Source of the DNA: Phycisphaerales bacterium
GTDB taxonomy: Bacteria; Planctomycetota; Phycisphaerae; Phycisphaerales; UBA1924
DNA: 64,000 nucleotides
Direction: 5' to 3'
Assembly: GCA_013360675.1 (NCBI GenBank)
Contig: JABWBB010000001.1
Span: 62,001 to 126,000, forward strand
In this document: piece after piece, positions 26,440 through 35,432 of the stretch
Numbering within the stretch: position 1 is the stretch's first letter
How the letters are laid out: each line of letters starts with the position of its first letter
Program-made: the position numbers and the translations under genes
The notes under the pieces: generated by a model
The model's input: the letters and a program-made list of their open reading frames with translations, nothing else
Databases searched by the model: none
Told to the model about the DNA's origin: nothing

Positions 26440-27102
26440 ATGAAGATGATCGTCGGACTCGGCAACCCCGGATCGGAATACGCCAAGACGCGGCACAACG
26501 CCGGGTTCATGGTGGTCGATCGCCTCTGCGCCCTGCACGCCAGGGGCGAGGTTGCCAAGGGGCGCTTCGGTGCGGCGACGATCGATGCCACGATCGCCGG
26601 CGAGAAATGCCTGCTCCTCAAGCCCACAACCTATATGAACCTCTCCGGGCGGGCCGTGGCCGAGGCCGTCCGCTTCTACAAAATCGATCCCATCGCCGAC
26701 ATGCTCGTCATCGTCGACGACCTCTATCTGCCCGTGGGGCGCGTGCGGGCCCGGTCGGGCGGCAGCGCCGGGGGCCACAACGGGCTGAGCGATATCCAGC
26801 GGGCCATCGGCACCGACGCTTATCCGCGCGTGCGCGTGGGCGTGGGGCTTAGGCCCAATGGGGGCAAGCCCCCGATGATGGACCAGGCCGACTTTGTGCT
26901 GTCGCGCTTCGGCGCGGATGAAGAAGATGATCTGAACGCGTCGATCGAGACCGCCGCCAAGGCCGCGGCGACCTTTGTCCAACGCGGTATTGATGTCTGC
27001 ATGAACGAGTGCAACGCCCCGGCGAGCGAGCCCAAGCGAGCCGCCGAGGATTCCAAGACCACCAGGGAGCGACCCGTCGACGGGTCCGAGCGAAAGGATT
27101 GA
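26440..27102 (+). CDS. pth: Peptidyl-tRNA hydrolase
   Basis: Pth frees tRNA from peptidyl-tRNA dropped by the ribosome. Residues 1-20 (MKMIVGLGNPGSEYAKTRHN) carry N10 and catalytic H19; the KPTTYMNLSG and VDDLYLPVG motifs follow, with the catalytic Asp in the latter. The 220 residues include an extra Lys/Glu/Asp-rich tail after about residue 195. The stop is two bases before the rpsF start. Confidence 0.94.
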   Translation: MKMIVGLGNPGSEYAKTRHNAGFMVVDRLCALHARGEVAKGRFGAATIDATIAGEKCLLLKPTTYMNLSGRAVAEAVRFYKIDPIADMLVIVDDLYLPVGRVRARSGGSAGGHNGLSDIQRAIGTDAYPRVRVGVGLRPNGGKPPMMDQADFVLSRFGADEEDDLNASIETAAKAAATFVQRGIDVCMNECNAPASEPKRAAEDSKTTRERPVDGSERKD

Positions 27103-27104
27103 CC

Positions 27105-27557
27105 ATGTCCGAGAAGCGTGAATACGTCTACGAGTCGATGTTCCTGCTGAGCCAGGCGACGGCGGCGGACCTCCGCGGCGCGATCGACCACATCAATGAG
27201 ATCCTCAACCGCGGGCACGCCCAGGTGCTGGCCATGCGCAAGTGGGACGAGCGCCGCCTCGCCTACGAGGTGCAGGGCCAGAAGCGCGGCGTGTACATCC
27301 TCTGCTACTTCAAGGCGCCGGGCGCCGACATCGCGCACATCGAGCGCGACTGCAACCTCTCGGACAAGGTCATGCGCGTCATGATCCTGCGCTGCGATCA
27401 CATGACGCCCGATCAGATCCAGGCCGCCGACGATCGTCAGGGTCTCGACGCCGAGGCGAAGATGCGGGCCGAGCGCCCCGCCGTTCAGCCCGCGGGCGTG
27501 GCCGCCGACGACGCGCCCCAGGCCGACGAGCCGCCCGCCGACGAACTGCCCGAGTGA
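27105..27557 (+). CDS. rpsF: Ribosomal protein bS6
   Basis: bS6 is a small-subunit protein that pairs with bS18. The sequence shows YVYESMFLLSQ, RGHAQVLAMRKWDERRLAYEVQGQKRGVYILCYF and KVMRVMILR, the S6 core, then an acidic/Pro tail that makes it 150 residues. ATG 27105 follows AAAGGATTGACC. The gene starts the usual rpsF-ssb(-rpsR)-rplI block. Confidence 0.94.
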   Translation: MSEKREYVYESMFLLSQATAADLRGAIDHINEILNRGHAQVLAMRKWDERRLAYEVQGQKRGVYILCYFKAPGADIAHIERDCNLSDKVMRVMILRCDHMTPDQIQAADDRQGLDAEAKMRAERPAVQPAGVAADDAPQADEPPADELPE

Positions 27558-27616
27558 TCCGGTTCTGACCGTCTCGCACGGCCCCCCACACCCACGCACA
27601 CCACGGAGAACCCCCG

Positions 27617-28078
27617 ATGGCCGGCAGTTTTAACAAGGTGATCCTGCTCGGGAACCTCACCCGCGACGTCGAACTCAAGTCGACCCAGAGCGGCCAGAGC
27701 GTCGCGAACATCGGCCTGGCGGTGAACCGTCGCTGGCGCACGCCCGACGGCGAGCAGCGCGAGGAGACCACCTTCATCGACTGCGAGGCCTGGGGAAAGA
27801 CCGCCGAGATGATCGCGCAGTACTTCTCCAAGGGCCGCCCCGTGCTGCTCGAGGGGCGACTGCGCCTCGACACCTGGCAGGACAAGGACTCGGGCCAGAA
27901 CCGCTCGAAGCTCAAGGTTCTGGTCGAGAACTTCTCGTTCGTCGACAGCAAGCCCGGCGCTGGGGGCGGCGGCGGTGGTGGGGGCGACTCGCACGGCGGC
28001 GCATCACGCCCCGCGCGCCCGACGCGCCCGCAGACGCAGAGCGAGCCGGGCATCAGCGAGGACGACATTCCCTTCTAA
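27617..28078 (+). CDS. ssb: Single-stranded DNA-binding protein
   Basis: The 153-residue protein has an N-terminal OB fold (SFNKVILLGNLTRDVELK ... SVANIGLAVNRRW), a Gly-rich linker (about 113-125) and the acidic C-terminal tip DDIPF, which binds partner proteins of replication and repair. GGAG nine bases before the ATG sets the start. It lies in the normal slot after rpsF. Confidence 0.95.
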   Translation: MAGSFNKVILLGNLTRDVELKSTQSGQSVANIGLAVNRRWRTPDGEQREETTFIDCEAWGKTAEMIAQYFSKGRPVLLEGRLRLDTWQDKDSGQNRSKLKVLVENFSFVDSKPGAGGGGGGGGDSHGGASRPARPTRPQTQSEPGISEDDIPF

Positions 28079-28210
28079 GCTCGTGAATCAACCCGGTGTG
28101 CGCCGCGGGTGTGTTCGGCGCACGACAACGCTGGGGCGGGTGAGCGGGGCGTGTGTCCCCGGCCACCGCTCCTAACTGGATGGGCCAGCAAGGCCCCTGA
28201 AAGGACAGCC

Positions 28211-28912
28211 ATGCCAAAGAGCATGAAACTGCTTCTGACCGAGAACGTGGACAGCCTGGGCATCGTGGGCGACGTGGTGGGCGTGCGCCTGGGCTATGCC
28301 CGCAACTTCCTCCTGCCGCGCGGGCTGGCCACGGCTCCGAGCGACGAGAAGATCAAGGAACTCGCCGGCAAGCGGGCCGAGGCGCAGCGCATGCTCGCCG
28401 AACTGCGCAAGCAGCGCGAGCAGATGACGCAGAAGCTCATCGGGCTCGAGATCGACCTGGTCCGCTCGTGCAACGACCAGGGCATCCTCTACGGCGCGAT
28501 CACGCAGCAGGACATCTGCACCGCGCTGGGCGAGAAGGGCTACACCGTCAAGCCCCGCGAGGTCCGCATCGCCCACACGATGAAGCGGATCGACAACTAC
28601 GACGTGCAGGTCAAGCTCGACAGCGACCTGAACGCGATGGTCAAGATCCACGTCAAGCCCGACCGCGAACTCCCCCGCGACGAACGCCACCACGAGCCGG
28701 CCAAGGCCGACGCGGGCGAGAAGGCCGAGCAGGCCGAGGCCCACGCCGCCGACGTCAAGGCCGCCAAGGCCAAGTCCGAGGGCGCCTTCGGCGGCAAGGC
28801 CGAGACCAAGGGTTCGTTCTCCAGCGGCGCCGCCGAGCCCAAGGCCGAGGCCAAGCCCGCCAAGGGCGAAAAGAAGGGCGAGCCCAAGGGCGAGAAGAAG
28901 TCCAAGAAGTAA
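28211..28912 (+). CDS. rplI: Ribosomal protein bL9 with long charged tail
   Basis: Residues 1-45 hold the bL9 N-domain (KLLLTENVDSLGIVGDVVGVRLGYARNFLLPRG), then the connecting helix and C-domain to about residue 155. A further 80 residues of Lys/Ala/Glu-rich low complexity follow, ending in GEKKSKK; normal bL9 stops near 150. AAAGGACAGCC precedes ATG 28211. rpsR, normally just upstream, is absent: the 132-base gap after ssb has no S18-like frame. Confidence 0.92.
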   Translation: MPKSMKLLLTENVDSLGIVGDVVGVRLGYARNFLLPRGLATAPSDEKIKELAGKRAEAQRMLAELRKQREQMTQKLIGLEIDLVRSCNDQGILYGAITQQDICTALGEKGYTVKPREVRIAHTMKRIDNYDVQVKLDSDLNAMVKIHVKPDRELPRDERHHEPAKADAGEKAEQAEAHAADVKAAKAKSEGAFGGKAETKGSFSSGAAEPKAEAKPAKGEKKGEPKGEKKSKK

Positions 28913-28944
28913 GCCTTCGGAACTGGTATTTCACAGTCGAACAG

Positions 28945-28973
28945 GGCCGGTTGCGCAAGCAGCCGGCCTTTTT
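28945..28973 (+). terminator. Intrinsic terminator after rplI
   Basis: Arms GGCCGG/CCGGCC (28945-28950 and 28963-28968) with a partly self-pairing loop, followed by five Ts. It closes the prs-to-rplI block. Confidence 0.8.
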
Positions 28974-29228
28974 CATTCGATCGAACCTGCCGTCGGGGCA
29001 ACAAAGGAGATCGAGCCCGCCGAGCGATGCAAGCGGCTTGTGAACAGGGTAATACGAACATCAGTCAGTCCTGGGGACTGATCTGTCCTGTTTTATGCCG
29101 ATCGTCACGACAGGCCGCCCACGCATGCGATAAATGCACTTTCAAAGGCTCCGGAGGGCACGGTATATTGAGCAGTGTTGGCACGAGCCATTCCGCGGCT
29201 CATCGTGTCATCAATAGGAGGCATAGAC
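28974..29228. other. Intergenic region before the PAP-CTERM gene
   Basis: No gene is seen. A perfect inverted repeat TCAGTCC-TGG-GGACTGA lies at 29065-29081, followed by a T-rich stretch, so it could be a regulatory hairpin or weak terminator. AT content rises before 29200 (GGTATATTGA), as expected for a promoter, but I cannot assign -35/-10 boxes with confidence. Confidence 0.4.
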
Positions 29229-29954
29229 ATGAATCGGTTTGTCATTTCGCTGGCGATCTGCGTCCTTGCCGTTCAATCGCTGGCGGGGCCTGACTTCAAC
29301 CCACCCTCGTGGCGAGGCCTGCCCAACTCCACCACGCAGGGTTGGGACTTTCTGTCGGGGAATACACATCCCGGCGACCTGCCGGATGATCGCGTGGTCC
29401 CTCTGCGCAACCCCAATGAAGTGCCAGCACACATCGTGCCATTCAGGACGAATCCAACCAGCCCCAACATTCCATTTGTCTATCGGCAACGTGTCTCGCA
29501 GCCCCACGTGACCGATACCTTCCTGACCCTGCTCGGGGCCGTGCCCGACGATGACCCGGCTTACCTGATGATGGCTATTCCCAACTACCAAAGTAACCAA
29601 CAGTCGCTCATGCGGATCCAGTTGACCTACCGCGTGGCGTCGATCCCCATGATCTTCGTGAGCCACCTGAATGGCATGGAACATCAGATAGCCACCACGG
29701 AACTCATCGGCTTCAATGATCGGTTTGATCCCGAGCGGGGTAACTGGCGTCAGGCGACCGTCGATTTTGAATTCGGACGGACAACCGAGTGGCACTTGCT
29801 CCTGTTCATCAACCATTCGGGGCTTGAACTCGACATCGAGTCGATCGTCGTCGACACCATCGTCCCCGCCCCGGGCATCACGGGCATGATGATGGCCTTT
29901 GGCATGATCGGATTGCGTCGCCGCAGACCCCGCGAGTACGCCGCCGCCGGCTGA
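29229..29954 (+). CDS. Exported protein with PAP-type PEP-CTERM-like sorting tail
   Basis: The 241-residue protein has a signal peptide (MNRFVISLAICVLAVQSLAG) and a C-terminal tail VPAPGITGMMMAFGMIGLRRRRP: a short PAP motif, a membrane helix and an Arg cluster. That matches the PEP-CTERM-type sorting signals common in planctomycetes, which are processed by exosortase-like enzymes. The middle is beta-rich and I do not recognise its family. AGGAGG seven bases before ATG 29229 fixes the start. It is a lone gene, and no exosortase is in the window. Base composition is visibly less GC-rich than its neighbours. Confidence 0.8.
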   Translation: MNRFVISLAICVLAVQSLAGPDFNPPSWRGLPNSTTQGWDFLSGNTHPGDLPDDRVVPLRNPNEVPAHIVPFRTNPTSPNIPFVYRQRVSQPHVTDTFLTLLGAVPDDDPAYLMMAIPNYQSNQQSLMRIQLTYRVASIPMIFVSHLNGMEHQIATTELIGFNDRFDPERGNWRQATVDFEFGRTTEWHLLLFINHSGLELDIESIVVDTIVPAPGITGMMMAFGMIGLRRRRPREYAAAG

Positions 29955-30058
29955 ACGCAGCAGGCCAATTTTGTCAGGGCACCGTGTTCAATCGAGATGT
30001 AGTGACGACCCGACCCACGGGTCACGAACCCTTCATCAGAGGGCTACCGCGAGTGCTC

Positions 30059-30094
30059 AAAAAAAAAGAACGCCCGGGGTGAGGTCCCGGGCGT
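30059..30094 (-). terminator. Intrinsic terminator of the thioredoxin-like gene
   Basis: On the minus strand, arms ACGCCCGGG/CCCGGGCGT (30070-30078, 30086-30094) are followed by TTC and nine Ts. Confidence 0.88.
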
Positions 30095-30133
30095 CGCGGC
30101 TGTCAAAGTCGCCGCATCTTGAGGGGGCGGGGT

Positions 30134-31417
30134 TTACCGGGGCCCAACGCCCGCCCGCACGCGGTATTGCTCTTGCCTCGAAGAAATTTCTTCGCGAGTT
30201 GTTTCTGGAGTATCGGCCGGGAGTTGCGCCACCGCCTGGGTCGCCGCCTCGTACGCCTCCTTGAACTCGCCCCGCTCGGCGTGGACCCGGGCCAGCGTGT
30301 CGAGAATCCGCCCATCCTGATGCAGGGACAGGTCGCACGCCGTGCGGGCCAGGGAAAGGGCCAGGTCGGTGTCGCGCCGTTCCACGCCGTGGGCCGTCAC
30401 GATCGTCCATGCCATGTCGTTGAGAGCATTGGGGTTAGATGCAAGTGGCCCCGCGCTCACGCGCCGGGCGAAGGCGTAGGCCTTGTCGGTTTCGCGGGTC
30501 TGGGTGAGGAGGATCTCGAGGTTGACCGCCGCCACCTGGCCAAAGCGGGCCGCGTCGAGCGTGATCATCTCGTCGGTGAGGCGTTCGACCTCTCGAAAGT
30601 CGTGCTTCTCCATGGCCTGGGTGAACTTCTTGGCCAGGGCGTTGCCCTTGCGGGTGGTCTCTTCGCGCAGGCGCAGGGCCTCGGCCCCCTGGGCGATGTC
30701 CCACGTCTTGTCGATCACCTGTCCCAGCACCGATTCCATCTCGCCCGGGGGCTGGTGGGGGTTGCCGATCCAGGCGATGCGTCCGGCCTGGTCGACGATG
30801 AACACCGAGGGGATGCTCACGCGCCGAGCCGCGGCCATCCAGGTGCTGGCCATCTCGCCCTCGACCCCGTCATAAGCCACGGTGAAGGCCATGGCCTCGC
30901 GTCGGTCGTCGACGAACCGTCGCACGCGATCGATGAAGATGTCGTCGGGAAGGCTGAACTCGCGGGTGGTCTTCTCCCACACGCTCACGCCCACGACCGT
31001 CAGCGCGTCCTTGTAACGCTTCTGCAGGCGTACCAGCAGCGGGATCGAATCGCGGCAGGGCTCGCACCAGGTCGCCCAGAACTCCACCAGATACACCCGC
31101 CCCGGCTCGAAGGCCTCGATCGGTGCGCCATTGATCCATTTCTCTGGCGCGATGCGCGGGGCGGCGTCGCCCATTACCAGCGGCGGGAGGGTGGGGGGTG
31201 CCGCGTTGCCCGGCGTGGGTGAATCGGGCTGTGCATCGGGGGGCTGGGGCGTGGGCGTCGCGGGGACTGACTCGGGCTGAGTGTCCGGCTCGATGGTTGT
31301 GGGCTGGGGTTGGGCAGCCAGCGCGGCCGAGGCTGTGCTGGCCAGCACCAAGGCCGCGAGGAGCACCCGCCCGATGCGGTGTGAGGTTGAGACGAGCTTG
31401 GGATTGACACCGTGCAT
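30134..31417 (-). CDS. Exported thioredoxin-like (TlpA/redoxin) protein with helical C-terminal domain
   Basis: After a signal peptide (about 15-36, ending ALAAQ) and a Pro-rich linker, a thioredoxin fold carries the redox motif WCEPC in VEFWATWCEPCRDSIPLL (about 131-148) and a cis-Pro segment SIPSVFIVDQAGRI. The C-terminal 200 residues are helical with TPR-like spacing. TlpA-like proteins reduce or exchange disulfides in the periplasm. GGAG upstream of ATG 31417 supports the start. It is divergent from the TonB-like gene and ends in a clear terminator. Confidence 0.87.
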   Translation of the reverse strand: MHGVNPKLVSTSHRIGRVLLAALVLASTASAALAAQPQPTTIEPDTQPESVPATPTPQPPDAQPDSPTPGNAAPPTLPPLVMGDAAPRIAPEKWINGAPIEAFEPGRVYLVEFWATWCEPCRDSIPLLVRLQKRYKDALTVVGVSVWEKTTREFSLPDDIFIDRVRRFVDDRREAMAFTVAYDGVEGEMASTWMAAARRVSIPSVFIVDQAGRIAWIGNPHQPPGEMESVLGQVIDKTWDIAQGAEALRLREETTRKGNALAKKFTQAMEKHDFREVERLTDEMITLDAARFGQVAAVNLEILLTQTRETDKAYAFARRVSAGPLASNPNALNDMAWTIVTAHGVERRDTDLALSLARTACDLSLHQDGRILDTLARVHAERGEFKEAYEAATQAVAQLPADTPETTREEISSRQEQYRVRAGVGPR

Positions 31418-31714
31418 CCGGGGTGGCTCCGTGGTGGGTGGGAAATGGAGGGTGATCGTGAAGGACTGTGGGGTTAGGGGTGGGGGGGTGGAATGTCCGA
31501 GAAAGGCCCCGTCATGATTGTTCGCGTGAGCGGGGCTGTGTGTGCGGCTGAAATCGGGTGAGAATCACCCAGAACCCCAGCCGATGTTCGCGGAAAAGGA
31601 AGAGTGGATAGGGCTCCAGGACAGGGAATGCGGATAGTGAAGGCTGATTGAGTGTTCGGGTCACGAAAACGAGGTAACAGCCCGGGCCCGGCAGGATGCC
31701 AAGGATTGAAGGAC

Positions 31715-33070
31715 GTGATCCCGATCGAGACACAACCCGAGCGACGCACGCTGCCGGTTTTGGCGGGCCTGGCGGTGAGCGGGCTGGTGCACTTGGCGGC
31801 GATGGCCGGGCTGGCGATGTCACCCGGGATCGAGGCGGGTTCGATCGGCGAACGCAAGGTGGGTGTGCTGATCCTGCCCCCGGCTGAGCGGACGCCAGAC
31901 GCCGCGGCGACTACCCCCGAACCTAAGGCCGAAGCCGCGCCAGAGCCCAAGCCTGAACAAGAGCCCGAGGCGATCCGCGCGGGGATCGAGGATTCCAACG
32001 CGGTGTCGCCCAACTGGCAGGGGTTCAACGAGCGCGAGGCGACGGAGCACGCGGCGGCGAAATCGTCGGTCGAGCAAGCCGCCCTGGCGCTCAACCCGGG
32101 ATCGCCCGCGCCGGCTGCCCCGGCAGAGGTGCCCCGGAACGAGCCGCCAACAGAGCCGCAAGCGACACCGGAAGCGGCGGGCGAGCCGCATGTCCCACAG
32201 GAGGCCGCAAAGAGCACCGAGGTGACGCCGCCGGTGGTGCCTCAGCCTCCTTCCTCATCAACGCCTCCGGTGTTGCAAGCGCCGCCCGCAATCGCACCAC
32301 CCGCGGCTCAACAGCCCGAGTCGCGCCCCGCGACGGTCCCTGTGGGCGAGCCGCCTTCGCCCGCAACACCCGTCACGCCCGAGTTGGAGGCGGGCGAGAT
32401 CGTCGAAGCATCGTCTGATGCGGCGCATGATGCGATGTTGGAAAAGGCAAACGTGGAGGCCGCCGCAGCGAGTGATACGGCGAATGACACGGCGAGTGAC
32501 ACCGTTGGCGACGCTGGAGAACGAGTCGAAAAAGATTCTTCGTCCGATCTCAAGGCGCTGTGGGCGTTGTTTGCGCCGCCGCCCAATGCCACCTCTCCGT
32601 TGTCACCGCCGCCACCTATCGCGCCATCCGCAAACACCCCCGCCGCGCCGACAACGCCGCAAGCGTCGCTCGCGACAGCGCAGCCGGGCGGCGACCCCGG
32701 TCAGATCGGCCTGGCCTCGGACGCCGAATCGGACGCGAGTTCGATCAAAGAGGCGATCGAGTATCGCCTGGGTAAACCCCTCGCCGGCAAGGGGCTCAAG
32801 ATCCGCACGATGCGCCCCAACTGGAGCGTCACGACGCGACTGACGGCCAGCCCCCGCAACCCGGTGGTCCGCGTCGTCTTTGGGCGCGACGGCCGCGTGC
32901 TCGAGGCGAAGTTCGTCGCGGGCCAGGAGACGGGCTACCCCGACGTCGACGCGCCGATCCTGCACGCGGTCTATCGCTGGACCGCCAGCGGCGAGGCCCT
33001 GACCAAGCTCCCGGCGGGCGACCCGCGGGCCGGCGTCACCATGACCTTCCGCATGATCCTCCGCGAGTAG
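31715..33070 (+). CDS. TonB-like Pro-rich protein
   Basis: One N-terminal membrane helix (about 15-33, LPVLAGLAVSGLVHLAAMAGLAM) is followed by some 300 residues rich in Pro, Glu, Ala and a C-terminal globular part (NPVVRVVFGRDGRVLEAKFVAGQETGYPDVDAPILHAVYRWTA) that resembles the TonB C-terminal domain. TonB proteins carry inner-membrane energy to outer-membrane receptors; here no exbB, exbD or receptor is linked. The start is uncertain: GTG 31715 is preferred for its short lead into the helix, but GTG 31652 is in frame and adds 21 residues. Confidence 0.75.
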   Translation: MIPIETQPERRTLPVLAGLAVSGLVHLAAMAGLAMSPGIEAGSIGERKVGVLILPPAERTPDAAATTPEPKAEAAPEPKPEQEPEAIRAGIEDSNAVSPNWQGFNEREATEHAAAKSSVEQAALALNPGSPAPAAPAEVPRNEPPTEPQATPEAAGEPHVPQEAAKSTEVTPPVVPQPPSSSTPPVLQAPPAIAPPAAQQPESRPATVPVGEPPSPATPVTPELEAGEIVEASSDAAHDAMLEKANVEAAAASDTANDTASDTVGDAGERVEKDSSSDLKALWALFAPPPNATSPLSPPPPIAPSANTPAAPTTPQASLATAQPGGDPGQIGLASDAESDASSIKEAIEYRLGKPLAGKGLKIRTMRPNWSVTTRLTASPRNPVVRVVFGRDGRVLEAKFVAGQETGYPDVDAPILHAVYRWTASGEALTKLPAGDPRAGVTMTFRMILRE

Positions 33071-33098
33071 GCGCGGGGTGTTGACCGATGGGAGACGC

Positions 33099-33731
33099 AT
33101 GAAGGGGCGGCGTGGAATCCTGGTGCGATGGACCGCCGCGTGCATCGGCGCGAGTATCGGCGCGCAGACTGGCATTGCGCAGGCGCAGGTGGGCACAAGC
33201 CCGCCGCCGCTGAGCCCGGTTGACCCGATGTTCGATGACATCTCGCCCCTGGCGCGGTCGCTGCGGGTGATGCCCACGGACCTGCGCGTGCCCATCGGGT
33301 TCGAGCGGGTGTACCGGGTGGAGGGAACGCCCCGGCTGTATGGAAACGCGCCCGCGGGCGAGGGGCTGATGGCGCGGGTGTCGGGGGCGGTGGTCGCGGT
33401 TTTTCCGAGGTCGGAATACTCGAGCCAGAGCGGCCGCCCGCTGATCCCCGCGGGGACGGTCTTTCTGCTGGGCGAGGCGTCGGAGGTGCTCGCGCCGCAC
33501 CGGGGGAAGGCGCGTGACCTGGCGTCGGTCCCGGGGCGTGTGTCGAACGCGACGCCCATGCGCGTGGGATCGCGCGTCGATCGCGGAGCAGTGTACGAGT
33601 TGCCCGGCGAGGAACGAGTCCGGCCCGCGATGATCGACGCCGCGGCGCGGTCGATGTGGACCGACGAGGGAGAGCGTCGGGCGCGGATCACGGCCCTACT
33701 CGACGTGGTCGCAATCTCGCCAACACGTTGA
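33099..33731 (+). CDS. Exported hypothetical protein
   Basis: The 210-residue protein has a signal-like N-terminus (RWTAACIGASIGAQTGIAQAQ) and then a beta-rich body with no family I recognise. It starts 28 bases after the TonB-like gene on the same strand, with GGGAG before the ATG, so the two probably form an operon. A periplasmic partner role is only inference from the position. Confidence 0.7.
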   Translation: MKGRRGILVRWTAACIGASIGAQTGIAQAQVGTSPPPLSPVDPMFDDISPLARSLRVMPTDLRVPIGFERVYRVEGTPRLYGNAPAGEGLMARVSGAVVAVFPRSEYSSQSGRPLIPAGTVFLLGEASEVLAPHRGKARDLASVPGRVSNATPMRVGSRVDRGAVYELPGEERVRPAMIDAAARSMWTDEGERRARITALLDVVAISPTR

Positions 33732-33767
33732 ACACGTCATTCTGAATGGGGCGATCGGGTGGGCTGG

Positions 33768-34859
33768 TTACCGCTGCTCGGGGTTCTCGCCCGCGATGTT
33801 CTGGCGCATCGAGGTGTCCGCCTGCAGGTTCTTGAGGCGGTAGAAGTCCATGATGCCCAGGTTCCCCGAGCGGAACGACTCGGCGATGGCCCGCGGGATC
33901 TCCGCCTCGGCCAGCACCACCTGCGCCCGGTTCTTCTGCTCGAGCGCCTTGAACTCCTGCTCCTCGGCGACGGCCAGGGCCCGGCGCTTCTCGGCCTCGG
34001 CCTGCGCCTTCTGCTTGTCGGCGTTGGCCTGGTCGAGCTGCAGTTTCGCGCCGATGTTGTCGCCCACGTCGATGTCCGCGATGTCGATCGACAAGATCTC
34101 GAAGGCCGAGCCCGCGTCGAGCCCGCTCGACATCACCTTCTTGCTGATGTGGTCGGGGTTCTCGAGCACCTGCTTGTGGTCGAGCGCCGAGCCGATCGTC
34201 GAGACGATGCCCTGGCCCACGCGTGCGATGATGGTCTCTTCCGTCGCCCCGCCCACCAGGCGCGGGATGTTCGTGCGCACCGTCACGCGGGCCTTGCAAC
34301 GCAACTGGATGCCGTCCTTGGCCACCGCGTCGATCGTGGGGCGCGGGCCGGCGACGGCGGGGCAGTCGATCACCTTGGGGTTCACGCTCGTCTGCACCGC
34401 GTCGAGGATGTCACGCCCGGCCAGGTCGATCGCCGTCGCGATCGAGAAGGGCAGGTCGATCTTGGCGCCCCGGGCGGCGATCATCGCCGAGATGACGTTG
34501 GGCACGCGACCGCCCGCGAGGTAGTGCGTCTCGAGGCCCGCCGTCGGGATGTCCATGCCCGCCTTCACGGCGCGGATGCGGCTGTAGACGATGGTGCGCA
34601 GGTCGACCTTGCGCAGACGCATGCCCACCATCTCGAGCAGCCCCACGTGCGCGTTCGAGAGGAGCGCCTGCACGTAGAGGTTCAGGAAGTTGGCGATCAG
34701 GATGACAAAGACGAGCAGAAAAAGCGCCCCGACGATGATCGCGCCGATGGTGATGGGATTGATCGCCGTTCCACCCGCGGGGCGGGCGGCGCCACCCTGG
34801 GCCAGGGCGAGGGTGGGAAGGGCGAGCGGGAGAAGAATGCCGAGTAGGCGTGTGCGCAT
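33768..34859 (-). CDS. floA: Flotillin-like protein FloA
   Basis: FloA scaffolds functional membrane microdomains. The sequence shows a membrane-inserted N-terminus (about 34-60), the SPFH domain ([36 protein letters not shown]) and a C-terminal helical region rich in Ala/Glu/Lys. Before the membrane segment there is an extra signal-like stretch ([21 protein letters not shown]), unlike the B. subtilis protein. AAGGAG precedes ATG 34859. The two NfeD-type genes just upstream on the same strand are the normal partners (yqeZ/yqfA arrangement). Confidence 0.92.
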   Translation of the reverse strand: MRTRLLGILLPLALPTLALAQGGAARPAGGTAINPITIGAIIVGALFLLVFVILIANFLNLYVQALLSNAHVGLLEMVGMRLRKVDLRTIVYSRIRAVKAGMDIPTAGLETHYLAGGRVPNVISAMIAARGAKIDLPFSIATAIDLAGRDILDAVQTSVNPKVIDCPAVAGPRPTIDAVAKDGIQLRCKARVTVRTNIPRLVGGATEETIIARVGQGIVSTIGSALDHKQVLENPDHISKKVMSSGLDAGSAFEILSIDIADIDVGDNIGAKLQLDQANADKQKAQAEAEKRRALAVAEEQEFKALEQKNRAQVVLAEAEIPRAIAESFRSGNLGIMDFYRLKNLQADTSMRQNIAGENPEQR

Positions 34860-34931
34860 GTGCGGCGCTCCTTGCGGGTTGGCGGGTGAGTGAGGCGTGG
34901 TGAGTATAGGGGTTTTCGACGCGGGCAAGGA

Positions 34932-35432
34932 TCAGGCGAGGGGGCGGACCTTGATCTGCGCACCCTCGACGCTGGTGATCTTGATCCTCGTGCCCGCGGG
35001 GAGCAGGGTCGTCTCGGAGAGGGCGTCGTAGCGCGTGCCGTCGACCTCGACCACGCCCACGGGGCGGCAGTCGGTGCGAACCACGCCCTCGCGTCCGATG
35101 AGGGCGGCGCGTTGCTGCTGTTCCTGGGCTTGCGCCAAAGCCTGGGCGTTGGCCTCTTCCTCGGTAGGGATGCCGATCATGCGTCGGCCGATGGGCGTGG
35201 AGGGGTAAATTCGCAAGGCGAAGAGGACGAGGATGGGCCCGAGGATCGCCACACCCAGCAGCGAGGTGATGCCCCACGCCGGGTCGTAGCGCCAGAGCAC
35301 GACGACACCCGCGGCCGCGGCCGCGATCGCGATGAACCCGATCGCCCCGGCCGAAGGGACGAAGACCTCGATGAAGAGGAGCACGATGGCCAGGGCCAGC
35401 AGCGCGAGCCCCCAGAAGAGCGCGTCATCCAT
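34932..35432 (-). CDS. NfeD-like membrane protein, short form
   Basis: The 166-residue protein has two to three N-terminal helices (about 5-70) and a C-terminal OB-fold-like segment (REGVVRTDCRPVGVVEVDGTRYDALSETTLLPAGTRIKITSVEGAQIKV), the NfeD domain. Its start overlaps the end of the long NfeD gene by eight bases and it is followed by floA, so all three are likely one operon. Confidence 0.88.
   Translation of the reverse strand: MDDALFWGLALLALAIVLLFIEVFVPSAGAIGFIAIAAAAAGVVVLWRYDPAWGITSLLGVAILGPILVLFALRIYPSTPIGRRMIGIPTEEEANAQALAQAQEQQQRAALIGREGVVRTDCRPVGVVEVDGTRYDALSETTLLPAGTRIKITSVEGAQIKVRPLA

Noticed and set aside
24475-26982. 835-residue minus-strand frame across prs, rplY and pth
   Set aside because: It spans three well-recognised genes in antisense and has no family features.
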